Shown here: piece by piece, positions 20,603 through 30,915 of the stretch
Position numbering within the stretch: the first letter of the stretch is position 1
Layout of the letters: each line of letters begins with the position of its first letter
Assembly: GCA_002786065.1 (NCBI GenBank)
Contig: NHNY01000002.1
Location: forward strand, 1,178,001-1,242,000
Reading direction: 5' to 3'
DNA length: 64,000 bases
DNA from: Microcyclospora pomicola
Lineage: Eukaryota > Ascomycota > Dothideomycetes > Capnodiales
Program-made: the position numbers and the translations under genes
Notes under the pieces: generated by a model
Told to the model about the DNA's origin: nothing
What the model saw: the letters and a program-made list of their open reading frames with translations, nothing else
Databases searched by the model: none

Positions 20603-22449
20603 TCAAGCCTGCGTGTCCTGCGGAAGTGCTGGCGTAATGGCATCATCTCGTCGTCTATCCTCCACCGCTTTTCGATCTATTCCATCTTCAGCCCCTCGCA
20701 TCTCCAGAGTTCGCTCCGCGATCGTAGCATTGACCGCGTTCTGATCGTCGTGCGCATGGACATGCGGATGTTCCTCGCTACTCCTCGCCTGCTTCTCCAC
20801 GTCTGCGTCTTCGATCTTTGGCTCATTACTATCGATCCGTCGAAGATCGTGCTTGACCTCCTGAGTCTTGCCATCGGAGCTTTCGCTTGATTTCTTGAAG
20901 ATACTCCATCCACCGTGCCAGCCGATCCAGCCTGGTTCCCATGGGCCCCTGAGAGCACATATGAATAGCGCCATGCCTATGCTACCCATACTATAGCTTC
21001 CGCTTGCGATCCAGCCGCCTCGAGCGTACAGATTGGCGCCGACCGAGGTGCCTGTCAGCTGGCCGAGGAAGGTGAAGATCATGAACGCTGTGTTGACACG
21101 GTTGCGAGCTTTTGGTTCGATCGTGTATATGGCCGATCGGTTGGCAATCTGGGCGGTCTGCATGCCAAAGTCCCCTAGGAAAGCCTGTATGATCGGACCT
21201 GCTACTGTAAAAGTGCCTGTATATGTGCCTAGGGAGATGCCAATTAGGCACCACACCATACCGAGCACAACGCTGAAGAGCGGCACGAATCTATCGATGA
21301 CGAGGCGTGCGTAGACAGGACCGCAGAACATGCTTGCTATACCAATCAGTGCGAAGAGACCGATGATGACTGAATCGTAGTTATAGGGCGGTCCGGCAAG
21401 AAGGAACGTCAAGATTGTCCAGAAGTTCGTGAATGTTGCTGATGTGAAGAAGGAAATCAAGCAGGCTTGGACAAGCACAGGGTGCTTCGTGAACAAGACG
21501 ACAATGCTCCACAGCACCTTAAAGTAGTTGAGATTCGGATTAGTAGCGGGATAGTCGGGCATCATGAACCACAGTGATATAAAGATACCGTATTGCAATG
21601 CCACGGACAGCCAGTAGACATTCCGCCACGATGTGTAGTTGGTCATGATACCGGACAGCAGACGTGCAACGAGAATGCCAAGCATCAATCCACTGACGAC
21701 GATTGACAGTGCAGCTGCACGTCGTTTCGGCGGTGCCAAGTCAGCCACCAAGGGCAGCATAAGCTGTGGTGTAACAGTCGTGACAGCAGTGATGAACTGG
21801 ATCGCTGAAAAGACAGCTATCGAGTTCGTGGCGGCCAGTCCGATGCTATGTTGAATTACCATCAGCGTCTCGATCCCTGGACATCATTTCAGAACTCTGG
21901 TCGGAAGACAAACCTCATCGTTGCTGTGAAAAACACCAACCCCAGCACAAATGGCCGTCTCTGCACCATATCTCCCAACGGACACAAGAACAGCAGACCT
22001 GTCGCATAGCCAGCCTGGGCGAGGGTCGGGATTTCCGCAACTTTGACATACGGCACATCGAAGTCGTGAGCCAGAACGTTCAGGATCGGATGACTGTAGT
22101 AGAGATTGGCCACGGTGAAGGCGCCGGCGAAACCAAAGAGCACGTTCAGAAACATGCTAAACTTCGGTGGCTGCTCCGGATTCCATCGTAACCTTGGTGG
22201 GCAGTACGTGAGAAATGTGTAAATGCTTTGCCATGTTGATTGTGAGGATAGTGTTGCTGGTTCGGGCGTTGAGTGCTGTGGCGAGGCTGGTTCGTTCACA
22301 GAGGCGGCTTTGCTATTCGCAATGCTGCTCTCTGACGGGACGTGCTTGTCGTCGCTGACTTCGACATCCGTTTGTTTCTCCCCGTTGAGGTCGCCCGTGG
22401 TGGCAATTGGTGTGGCAGTCATGCCGTCCTTCTGCGCATCTTCACCCAT
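20603..22449 (-). CDS. Major facilitator superfamily transporter
   Basis: 592 residues from two exons, 22449-21914 and 21845-20603. The 68-nt intron (GTTTGT...CATAG) joins FFTATM to SIGLAATNS in frame. A Ser/Thr-rich cytosolic N-terminus of about 85 residues precedes about 11-12 membrane segments, with the MFS loop GDMVQRRPF between TM2 and TM3 and VADLAPPKRRAAALSI in the next cytosolic loop, a pattern seen in DHA-type drug/proton antiporter relatives. The C-terminal 110 residues are charged and disordered, containing HPHVHAHDD. The substrate is unknown. I see no toxin or siderophore gene next to it that would hint at a cluster. Confidence 0.88.
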
Positions 22450-23179
22450 TTCAACGCTACTCCGGTGATGACGCTGAAGGAGATCAGGTTGAGATAAGTA
22501 CAGTTCTCAATGGTCAGAGGCTAGCCATGAGCATCCCATGCTCGCCAGATCGATGCGTATCTGTAGATCTCAAGAGATAGATTGAATCGACGTTAGCTTC
22601 GATCTCTACACTAATCCGGCATTGAATGCGGGTAAATTCGTGATGATCATCATAGAGCTTCGGCCCATCCGCTTCGGTGTAAACCTTCCCACGCTCGCAC
22701 TGTTTACAAGGCAATAATTCCACACAACGTGCTTACAGTACGCCATCCAAGGCAATATACTACATGATTGCAAATTGTTTCCAACAAGACCATAACCGGT
22801 ACAATACCTAAGCGAAGCAATCTGGAAGCCTACAGATATTTGCACTGTGATATCCGGGTAAGATGGCCCCTTCTCTGCCAGATTCCGATTCAAGAAATTG
22901 TACTATTCGACTCCTTCCTTTTCAACCCAAGCGCTTCTCGAGACGGAACCGGTGGCAACCTCAAAACACTGAACGGGTCTTGATGTATAACACTGAATTG
23001 TGTGAACGCTCAACTACCTACATTTACATTAGCACACGGTGCCGTTATTCTGTTGCGTCATCACAACCCATTTCAATCTTGTCTTCGAAGAGCGGAGCCT
23101 AGGTAGCAGTGTCATACCAATCCATTACATGCTCCAGTCTCTGAGCGGTGTTTCTACCTTGTCCACAAAGCTAATCACT
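22450..23179. promoter_or_regulatory. MFS transporter upstream region
   Basis: 730 bp between the MFS start and the 3' end of the BTB-like gene, both on the minus strand. No supported gene, repeat or RNA is visible. Confidence 0.35.
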
Positions 23180-25034
23180 CTACACGATTGACCAGCCATC
23201 TGATTCTGACTCGCTCACAAAGCCTTCCGCACCACACGTGCTGTCCGCTCTTTCACGCAGACGAAGCGGTATTGCGCGACTCGGCCCACCATCTGGGGCA
23301 CGCTCGATTTCAGAATGGGGATCAGGCCAATGCCACTCGCTCGCGGACCCTGGGGTGTCTGGTGTACTTGCGTTCTCCATAAGTTCAAACTCGGAGTCTG
23401 AAAATTTGTCTTTCTCGTCAGGTTCTGCTTTGCCGCTATTGTTCCCAGATTGTTGGCCGGCTGGAGATCCCGAGTCGTCATGGCCCGGGATATCCCTCAA
23501 ATCTACCTCATACCAGCTCGGAGTCTCCGTCTGGGATCCGTTCGCGTCTGTCGGGATCTGACTCTGTCCAGACTCTTCCTTCAAGGCCAGCCACATTTCC
23601 TTTTCCGCTTCCTCAGTCATGTCATTATCAGTTGCCGAACTTCTGCGCTTCTTGGCGACCTGTGTGACGGCTTCCTGCCCAGACACATCCTCAACAGGCT
23701 CTTCTTGCTTCAGGATGGGTCGCAATGGCAGATCGATTTCGTTATTGTCCGGCAACATCACGGTTGCTGCCATGGGTACCGCACGATACTTTCTCTTTCT
23801 CGATGGGCTGCTCTCCTGCTCATCTAAACTCTCATCATGCATGCTATCAGCCGGCGTTGCACGATCAGTCTGCGGCAGTGGGACACTCGCAACCCTGTTC
23901 AGTGTAGGACTGTCGTCAAACATCATTTGTGAGGTATAGGTTTCGAACGGAAGTTGGATGATAGCGGCGGCAGCTGGGAAATGGTTAGTATCATCGAAGT
24001 AAGCTGGGTTGATGAAGGGAGACGATGGACTTACTATCATTCTCGAAGCCCTGATCCCTTATCTTGCTGCAGAGGTCCTGATGGAACGGCCGCAGCTCAT
24101 ACGCAAGCTTGCGAAATGCTGGATCCTTTGCCAAATGATGCTGGAGGAAGCACGATATACAATAGTGGAGGATTGCGTCGATAAGATTTTGGTGCTTGCG
24201 CAAATGCTCGTATGCGTATTGGATGGCAGAGCAGAGGTCGATGGGCTGATCTGGCGACGAGCACCCGAACTCACACTGCCTGAGTACATTGACGTATGCT
24301 TGCGTTTTCAGGTCGTCAATGTCGTACAGATCACCGAGGTGAAACATGCTACAATGTAGCAGAACACTAGTCGGGACGTCCTCGAAGTCATCGCCACCAA
24401 GCTCTGTGGTTGCGTATGATCCTGTGTAGAGGAATCGTACGAAGCGTGTAGCGGTAACTGGCGAAAGAGTCTCCAGAAACAGTTGGGGCCCAGACCTGGA
24501 CTCCTCGAATGCGGCAGCCAACAAAGGGCAGCGAGACTCGATGAGCCACATGTTGATACCAGGTATTGAGTCCACATGGGCATCGTCCATGTGGAAGTGG
24601 ATACTGGCCTCGCCCTTTGGGTACCATCCCATGAAGGATAGCTCGTTTGCAGGCGCTGACGTTGGCAAATTGGCAATTCGCAGGCTCGGTAGGTGTTGTA
24701 CTGATGGCTTTGGACTCCAGCCTTCAGAATCGACCTTTTTGCTGTCGGACTGTGGGTAATCCTTCCAATGCGACCGCGGATACTCAGGTCCATCATGGAG
24801 TTCAAGGCTGCGTCCCACGAAGCTGCACACAAAGCGATACGGGGAGTTGTCTTCGCCAAGTGTGATCTTGTCGGCGTATCGACCTTCGTCGTGACGGCTG
24901 TAGCGGGTATCCACATCCAGCGGTGGCCGCGAAGATAATGCTAAAGACGACATCAGATCTCGGTGCCGGTCCTGGCAGTCAGTCCAGACAATCTCGTGAG
25001 ACCAATTATTGGCTCGTACAGCCGGGTCTGCCAT
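23180..25034 (-). CDS. BTB/POZ-like domain protein
   Basis: 597 residues from two exons, 25034-24035 and 23973-23180; the 61-nt intron has GTAAGT, a GATACTAACC branch and CCCAG. Residues 130-300 look like a diverged fungal BTB/POZ fold: a beta segment (ASIHFHMDD), WLIESRCPLLAAAFEE in the place of the usual HKxxLxxxSxxF block, then LFLETLSPVTATRFVRFLYTGSY, which matches the BTB alpha3-beta4-alpha4 stretch. A BACK-like helical region follows (QTQ-type helices to about 330). The C-terminal half is acidic and disordered with a basic patch SPSRKRKYR that could be a nuclear signal. BTB proteins often serve as Cullin-3 adaptors; that role is an inference. The family call is moderate. Confidence 0.7.
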
Positions 25035-26742
25035 GACGGCTGGTGTCTACACTGTTGCGAGACAGCTAGACAACGAGCGGAATAGTTGCTAAAACATGTA
25101 ATGAAGCAGTGCAGTGAGAGTGGTTTTCTCACAATGTGAGAGAGAGCCTTGTCACGGTTGTTCGCGGCGTAACGGCTTGTAGTCACTTGAGGCCAGGAGG
25201 ACAATAACGATGTTGCCTGGTAGATAGTGAGGTAGTGTACATGGCTACATGGACAGCAGAGAGCCCCCCGCGCATGCAAGCTATCAACCACATCCTACCT
25301 CCGCCTGCAGAAGCTACGCCGGTGATTGGGTCGACGCAATGGGAGGCGCTGGACCGGTGAGTTGATGTAGACGTGTAATGCATGGGCTGCTGTGACTCAG
25401 GCATCCGGTGTCAGAGATGCAAGGATCAAGTTGTAGGAGCTGCATAGCCTTGCTCGCACTACACTACACCTCACCTTGGGCCTACTATGTTGTACACGGA
25501 TTTTCGCAATTCCGAGGCTGAGAACTTTCATAGCTAAGGTTAGGTACGGTACATGAGTTGTCAGTGACTTACATGTGCATCGTCAGATCTCAGGTAATTG
25601 AGGCACAGGTCGGTGATTGTGGCGAGTTTGACCGTCGAGTCGTGATGATAGGATATCTGCACTCCAGCCTCAAAGCAAACAAAAAGGAAGGCTGCCAGCG
25701 TCGGACGAGCCAGGACACCCTTCAGGAAGAAGCGCTGCAAGCTGCTCCGCAGCACACAGGGTGTCGGCATTCTTCGCCTGGCTTCGCAGCCAGACACAAC
25801 CATTTCCACCCAGTGTGCTGGGAAATCCTCTCCACAGTCTTCTTACTGGAGACCAAGCTGTTCCAGGGCCACTGTGTGATCGGAGTATTGACGAGTAGCG
25901 GTCGGGCGTAGATGTGAAGCAGATCCAGAGATACCGTTCTGCTATCAGTCCTGAGCACCCAGGTGCAGAGCCTTCGCAAAAACAGCGCGCCTCTCGATAC
26001 GGAGCACATAGCGTGCGTGAAAACAATCTGTCTGATGGGGAGGATGTACGGACATATTGTCATCCGAATGACCTCCATTACGTTGCTGGGGATTTGACTG
26101 GAGCTGCTGTTCTGCAGAAACACAGACCCGATCGTCAGCTCATCACCCCACGACGAGTAGAGGACTCGCCACAGCCATTCGAAGATGAAGGTTTAGACGA
26201 CGAGACGAGAGGTCCAGGATGTGAAGCGGAACCTCAACTCTGAGCTATACTGTTGCACTTTTAACTGCGGATCTCTAAATTGACTGCTTTCCTCGGTCAT
26301 CGAGCGTATTGACATATTGTTGGAGATGGACCAATGCATGCCGGTCAAGTCACTCCTAGATACCTTAGAATCTCTTGACCACTGTTGGATGATCGCTCTC
26401 ATATTTCAGAATCCCACGCTCGCCAGCAAGAGAATCGAACATACCTTGCTATGTCTGGATCACTCCATCCGAGTGGTAGACGCAAGCTATGCAATTCATG
26501 TTGAGGACATGCCCTTGTCCCATACATGGATACAGTAAAAGACATTCAAAAGGACAGAGCCGCAAGAACGCCATGATCACGTGATTGGCATCCCCGCGGC
26601 TTCTGCCTTTGAACCTCCAATGTTGTGAGATCATCTTTTACCGAATTTCTCGTCTTCCCATCCGCACCTTTGCTTCTGCAACCTGCTGGTTGCTCATCTA
26701 CTCGAACACTCCCGAATTCCGTCGGGTCGCATAGTGCGCGAT
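25035..26742. other. Divergent intergenic region with possible minus-strand relic
   Basis: 1.7 kb between the BTB-like and TRF4-like starts. The minus strand between about 26400 and 25720 has stop-poor frames of 69 and 133 codons lying in the same frame, with protein-like composition (WLWRVLYSSWGDEL and an IYARPLL segment) but no family I recognise and no clear start. The plus strand also has frames at 25558-25911 and 25914-26243. I cannot decide whether this is a degraded gene or chance; no intact gene is claimed. Confidence 0.25.
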
Positions 26743-29700
26743 ATGGGTGACCGGTATGAGCCAAACTATGGCATGCGCCGCGACTACTACGATGATCGCG
26801 ACCGCGATCACAATGGTCGACCTTTTCATGAGCGCGAATACCATGATTCGTATTCACGGTCGTCGGCACGAAGACCATATGACGAGTATCCGCGGTCTCC
26901 ACCTCGGTATCGTGACGACTATTACCAGCAGTCTCGTGGCGAAACTCGAGATCAATTTGCGTTCCGAGGAGCTGCTAATGATCAGTCTTACTACCACGGA
27001 TCGCGGGATGCCCATCGGCCGTCTTCTGATTTCACGTTTCGTGCACAAGCTGGCATCGAACCACCTCTGTTTCCCCCTGCCAATCAATATCGGCAGTCAG
27101 AAGGCCAACAACAGGCGCGAACCCATCGCGGCGGACGAGTAAGAGGAGGTTTCCGAGGGAGAAGTAATCAGCACGGAGTGCGTGGAAATGGCGCCTACCG
27201 ATCGTCTGGTGGCTTCCGACCAAAGCCAGCCCATAACCGCGCAATCCTGCGAGAAGCAGGTCGGTCAAGCACTCCTGAGCAGTTGCCTGGCATGAACCAG
27301 ATAGGTGCGATCCGCTTTCGAGATGCCGAGTCGACTGAAGATAGCGACAGCAGTGCTATGGATGATGAGCAATCAGGAGCCGAGGACGGCCCTCGTAAAC
27401 GCTTCAAGAAAAGCAATCCTCAAGCCAATGTCGTTGCAAAATGGTCAAACCCGGATCCGTATACTGCATTGCCTCCACCAGAGACTCTCGGTGCTCCAAG
27501 GAAGGATATTGTACATGTGATTCGTAAAGCCAAAGTTGATGCTATGCCGAAAGATGCCGCCAGCAATGCTGTGAAGGAGAACATTGATTTCATCTCTTTC
27601 GACGTTGACGATGATGACGATGATGACGATGACGAAGATGAAGACAGTGACGGAGCTGCACTTGAAGTAGAAGACGGAGAAGTCGCAGAGCATGCTGAAC
27701 GTGGGTACGCAGGCGCATTAAACACCGTATCCTCAGCCCGCGCACTCAGTCAGCATCCTCCGGATCCTGTCGGCGTCGGCCTGGACTCAGCGAAGCGAAA
27801 GTTCAACGACTTTGATGAGTCGTCTGTATTCGATGATGCCCACGAGAAAGCGCGCAGTTCACCTCATGATATGATAATGCCCACAGACCAAGACTTAGCA
27901 AACGAGTATGGTGACATCAACGATTTTGCTACCCGGTTGAAAGATGCTGGTGGACAACGAGGCAAGAAACGCAAGCACGAATCCGAAACGAATGCTCGAA
28001 CAAGCAGGCTACTCAGTAGTGTGGTAAGAAGTTGGCAGGGTCAAGGACCCGATGCGACACCATGGTTCTCCGGCCATCGTCACCCAAGCCACAATGGAAG
28101 TGATAAGTGAGTGATTCGTGTTCTGAAACGGGTCATGCATCAGCTAACCTTTCGCAGACTCCACGATGAAATTCAGGACTTCTTCGAGTTCGTACAGCCT
28201 CAGTCGTACGAATCAGAGGTTCGCTATGCTCTCATTGATCGCATACAACGTGCAGTTCGCGGCTCTAAGAATGGCGCTTACATCGACGTTCGTTGCTTTG
28301 GCTCATTTGCATCCGGGATGTATCTTCCAACAGCTGATATGGATCTCGTCGCCGTATCTCCTGGCTTTCTCCGCGGTGGACGGCCTTCCTTCAATTCAAA
28401 GAACGTCATGTATGCTCTCAAGCGTCACCTTGAGAACACCGGCGTGGCAGCACCTGATGGTGTAATTGTGGTGGCCAGAGCCAAGGTACCAGTCGTCAAG
28501 TTTGTCGATAGGTTGACAGGTATCAAGGTCGATATCTCCTTCGAGAACATGACTGGAGTTACGGCAGTGCGTACGCTTTTAGACTGGAAGCAGAACTACC
28601 CTGGAATGCCAATACTCGTGGTGCTCATCAAGCAGTTCCTTGCTATGCGAGGGTTGAACGAGGTTTTCACTGGTGGCCTTGGCGGATTCACCATCATCTG
28701 CCTTGTGACAAGCATGATGCAGCACGCGTCCGATCTTGACGTGGGCCCATATGGAGCCCTGCACTACGGTGAGCTTCTTGTCAGGTTCTTCGACACGTAC
28801 GGGTCTGGCACGCCTTCTTCGTTCGATTATGAGACAACGGCCATCACCATGAACCCTCCAGGCTTCTATGACAAAGATGAGCATCACCAAGCGAAGCAGA
28901 ACCAGAAAAGACTGACCATAATCGACCCTAACGATCCCAATAACGACATCTCAGGTGGTTCTGCTCAAATTAACGCTGTGTTCAACTTGTTTAGGCTGGC
29001 ACATACTGCAATTCAGCGCCGCCTCGAAGAGATAGCTGCTGGCGATTATACGGACGCAAACATTTTGGGATGCATTCTTGGGGGCAATTATACTTCATTC
29101 GTGCAGCAGCGCCAGAAGTTGAGCATACTCTACCGCGGGCACTCTCTAACTCCACCGCCTCCCCCTTATGTGTCGGCGCCTGTCCCTGCCAAGCAGAAGC
29201 AACAGAAGACGAACGACGCGCAGAATGCCAAAGGGAAGCAAGCACCAGACGAGCATGTGCGCAAGCCAAGCAAGTTTGCACGTTCATCATCTGAGGACGC
29301 CGAAGCAGAATATGTGCCCGAGGACTCTACTTCCGATGGCTACTCGCCTGTTCACGCACCGTCCACTGAACAATCACCGAATGGGTATGTCTACGGAACT
29401 TCTCGTCAGCAGTATTCTTCACACGAGTACAATCGCTACTAGCGCGCCATGCTGCTCATTCTTTGTTCGCTTTATTCCATGACTAACAACTGCAGGAATC
29501 CTCGCAAGGCTTCTAGTAGAGCAGCAGCCATCGCTGCAAGACGTGGTATACAAAAGGACGCGAAGCAGGAGGTACAGAATCTTGCTCCTCCGTCGAACGA
29601 ACAACCTGTCTTGCCGGGAAATGCAGGTGACAGAGCGCGTGCGGCTGAATTCAAGAAGCAGTTTCCGAAAGTCGACGACGTTCCCAACCTTTTGACACGA

Positions 29701-29952
29701 GTGCAATTCAAGGAACTGCGTGCGGCTCAGATATCTCAGGCCGACAAACAGCGAGCAAAAGCTTTCAAAGTGGTCCATCCTGAGGTCGCTCATAAGATCC
29801 CGGATGGCATCACTAAAGTACAGTCAAAGGCATTCAACCAGAAGTTCAAGTTTCAAGGGAAAGGGCCACAGAAGGATCAGAGTAATCGTGCTAAGAAGCA
29901 GGTGGCCAAGGTGAAAGCTCGAAGCGCCGCGCACAATGCTGGCAAATCATGA
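26743..29952 (+). CDS. TRF4: TRF4/Cid14-type non-canonical poly(A) polymerase
   Basis: Nuclear nucleotidyltransferase that, as part of TRAMP, adds short A-tails to aberrant RNAs for exosome decay. Exons 26743-28106, 28158-29384 and 29496-29952 give about 1015 residues. Residues 1-450 are disordered: Arg/Tyr/Gly-rich (RGG-like GGRVRGGFRGR), then an Asp run. The catalytic domain follows: FGSFASG and TADMDLV give the GS motif and first two aspartates (about 502-515), and IKVDISFEN gives the third (about 578). The PAP-associated domain contains LVVLIKQFLAMRGLNEVFTGGLGGF. The second intron (29385-29495: GTATGT, TGACTAAC, TGCAG) removes an in-frame TAG at 29440; unspliced RNA would end there after 882 residues. 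The last exon adds about 152 residues with a duplicated motif. The ATG at 26743 is the first in frame. Confidence 0.9.
27601..27650 (+). repeat. GAT/GAC microsatellite encoding poly-Asp
   Basis: A run of GAY codons in the TRF4-like gene encodes about nine consecutive aspartates flanked by further Asp/Glu. The codons alternate GAC and GAT, so the run is probably kept by selection on protein charge or is prone to slippage. Confidence 0.8.
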
Positions 29953-30915
29953 AAGTCGAGCTCCACTGCACTGGGACATGGGTAAAGTGGCGTTTTTGCA
30001 TTCTCGCACCTCTTTTGTCTGCTTCTCATATGATACCCCCTGTACTAAATAGAGCGCTTTAGGGCATTTGGCGGTTCTCGAGACCGCGAGACCTTGCGTG
30101 ATTGCTATCGCCTTGAGGGCATGTCATTGAAGTTTCTGCCTCATGACAAGTATGCCCACAACCATTTAATCTTCCCTCTCCGTTGTGCTTCTCCTCTGCA
30201 AGCACTTGCTACACCGCTCTGGTATCCACTAATATGGTCGCGAAGCCTAGTCATTCGAGGCATCAAGATTGACAACATTGCTCATCTAGGACATCCTGCC
30301 GCTATGCATCAACGTCTTTGACCCATCAGACATGGGCGATCGCCTTCTCCGTATCGCACAGTCTTCTTGAATTGAAGCGTGGCGATAGCACAAAGCCGTC
30401 TTGCTCGCCACAAGCAGCAGACGCATGAACACCCCCAGTTCCTCACGACTCGCCTCGCCTGGTTCCCTTCTGACCTCTTCGAGGTAGGAACGGGAACCAC
30501 GCGAGAAGACGCGAAAGGCGGCTCTCGAGCTTGCCAATTCACCTTTTCTCACCGGTGCTTTGCGCGTTAGCCTCCCGCTGAAATGCGGAAGGGGTGCGTG
30601 GAGCTCGGAGAAGAGAGGTGGATAGATCTCGCGGCGGCGGCAACTATGGAGTGAGAACTTGCGCAGTGGCTAACATTGCCACGGAACATGCGTTGAAGAA
30701 AGCGTGAGAAATATGATGCCGCACGCCACCCCACACGCACGCTTAGGACGAAGACTACAGACGAAAGGTGGCAATGGCACATATTCACTCGTCTCGTTCA
30801 TTCAACCGTGATGCAGCAGATCATCCGAAGCTGCTAAAAGTACAACCTTCGAGACCTCTCGCTAAATTCGCAACCTTTACGCCGTCCGCACCCTGACCGC
30901 GATGGAAGATGTCTT
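29953..30915. other. Convergent intergenic region
   Basis: 963 bp between convergent 3' ends. A short hairpin (GCGGT...ACCGC) lies at about 30070-30087. Short frames have no domain and I see no RNA gene with confidence. Confidence 0.4.

Noticed and set aside
29449-29952. Separate small gene starting at 29449
   Set aside because: The first 15 codons cover a branch site and acceptor, and the frame fits the preceding TRF4 exon exactly, so it is better read as the last exon of that gene.
30070-30087. Short GCGGT/ACCGC hairpin as a structured RNA
   Set aside because: Five-base stem only; frequent by chance and not part of a larger fold I can see.
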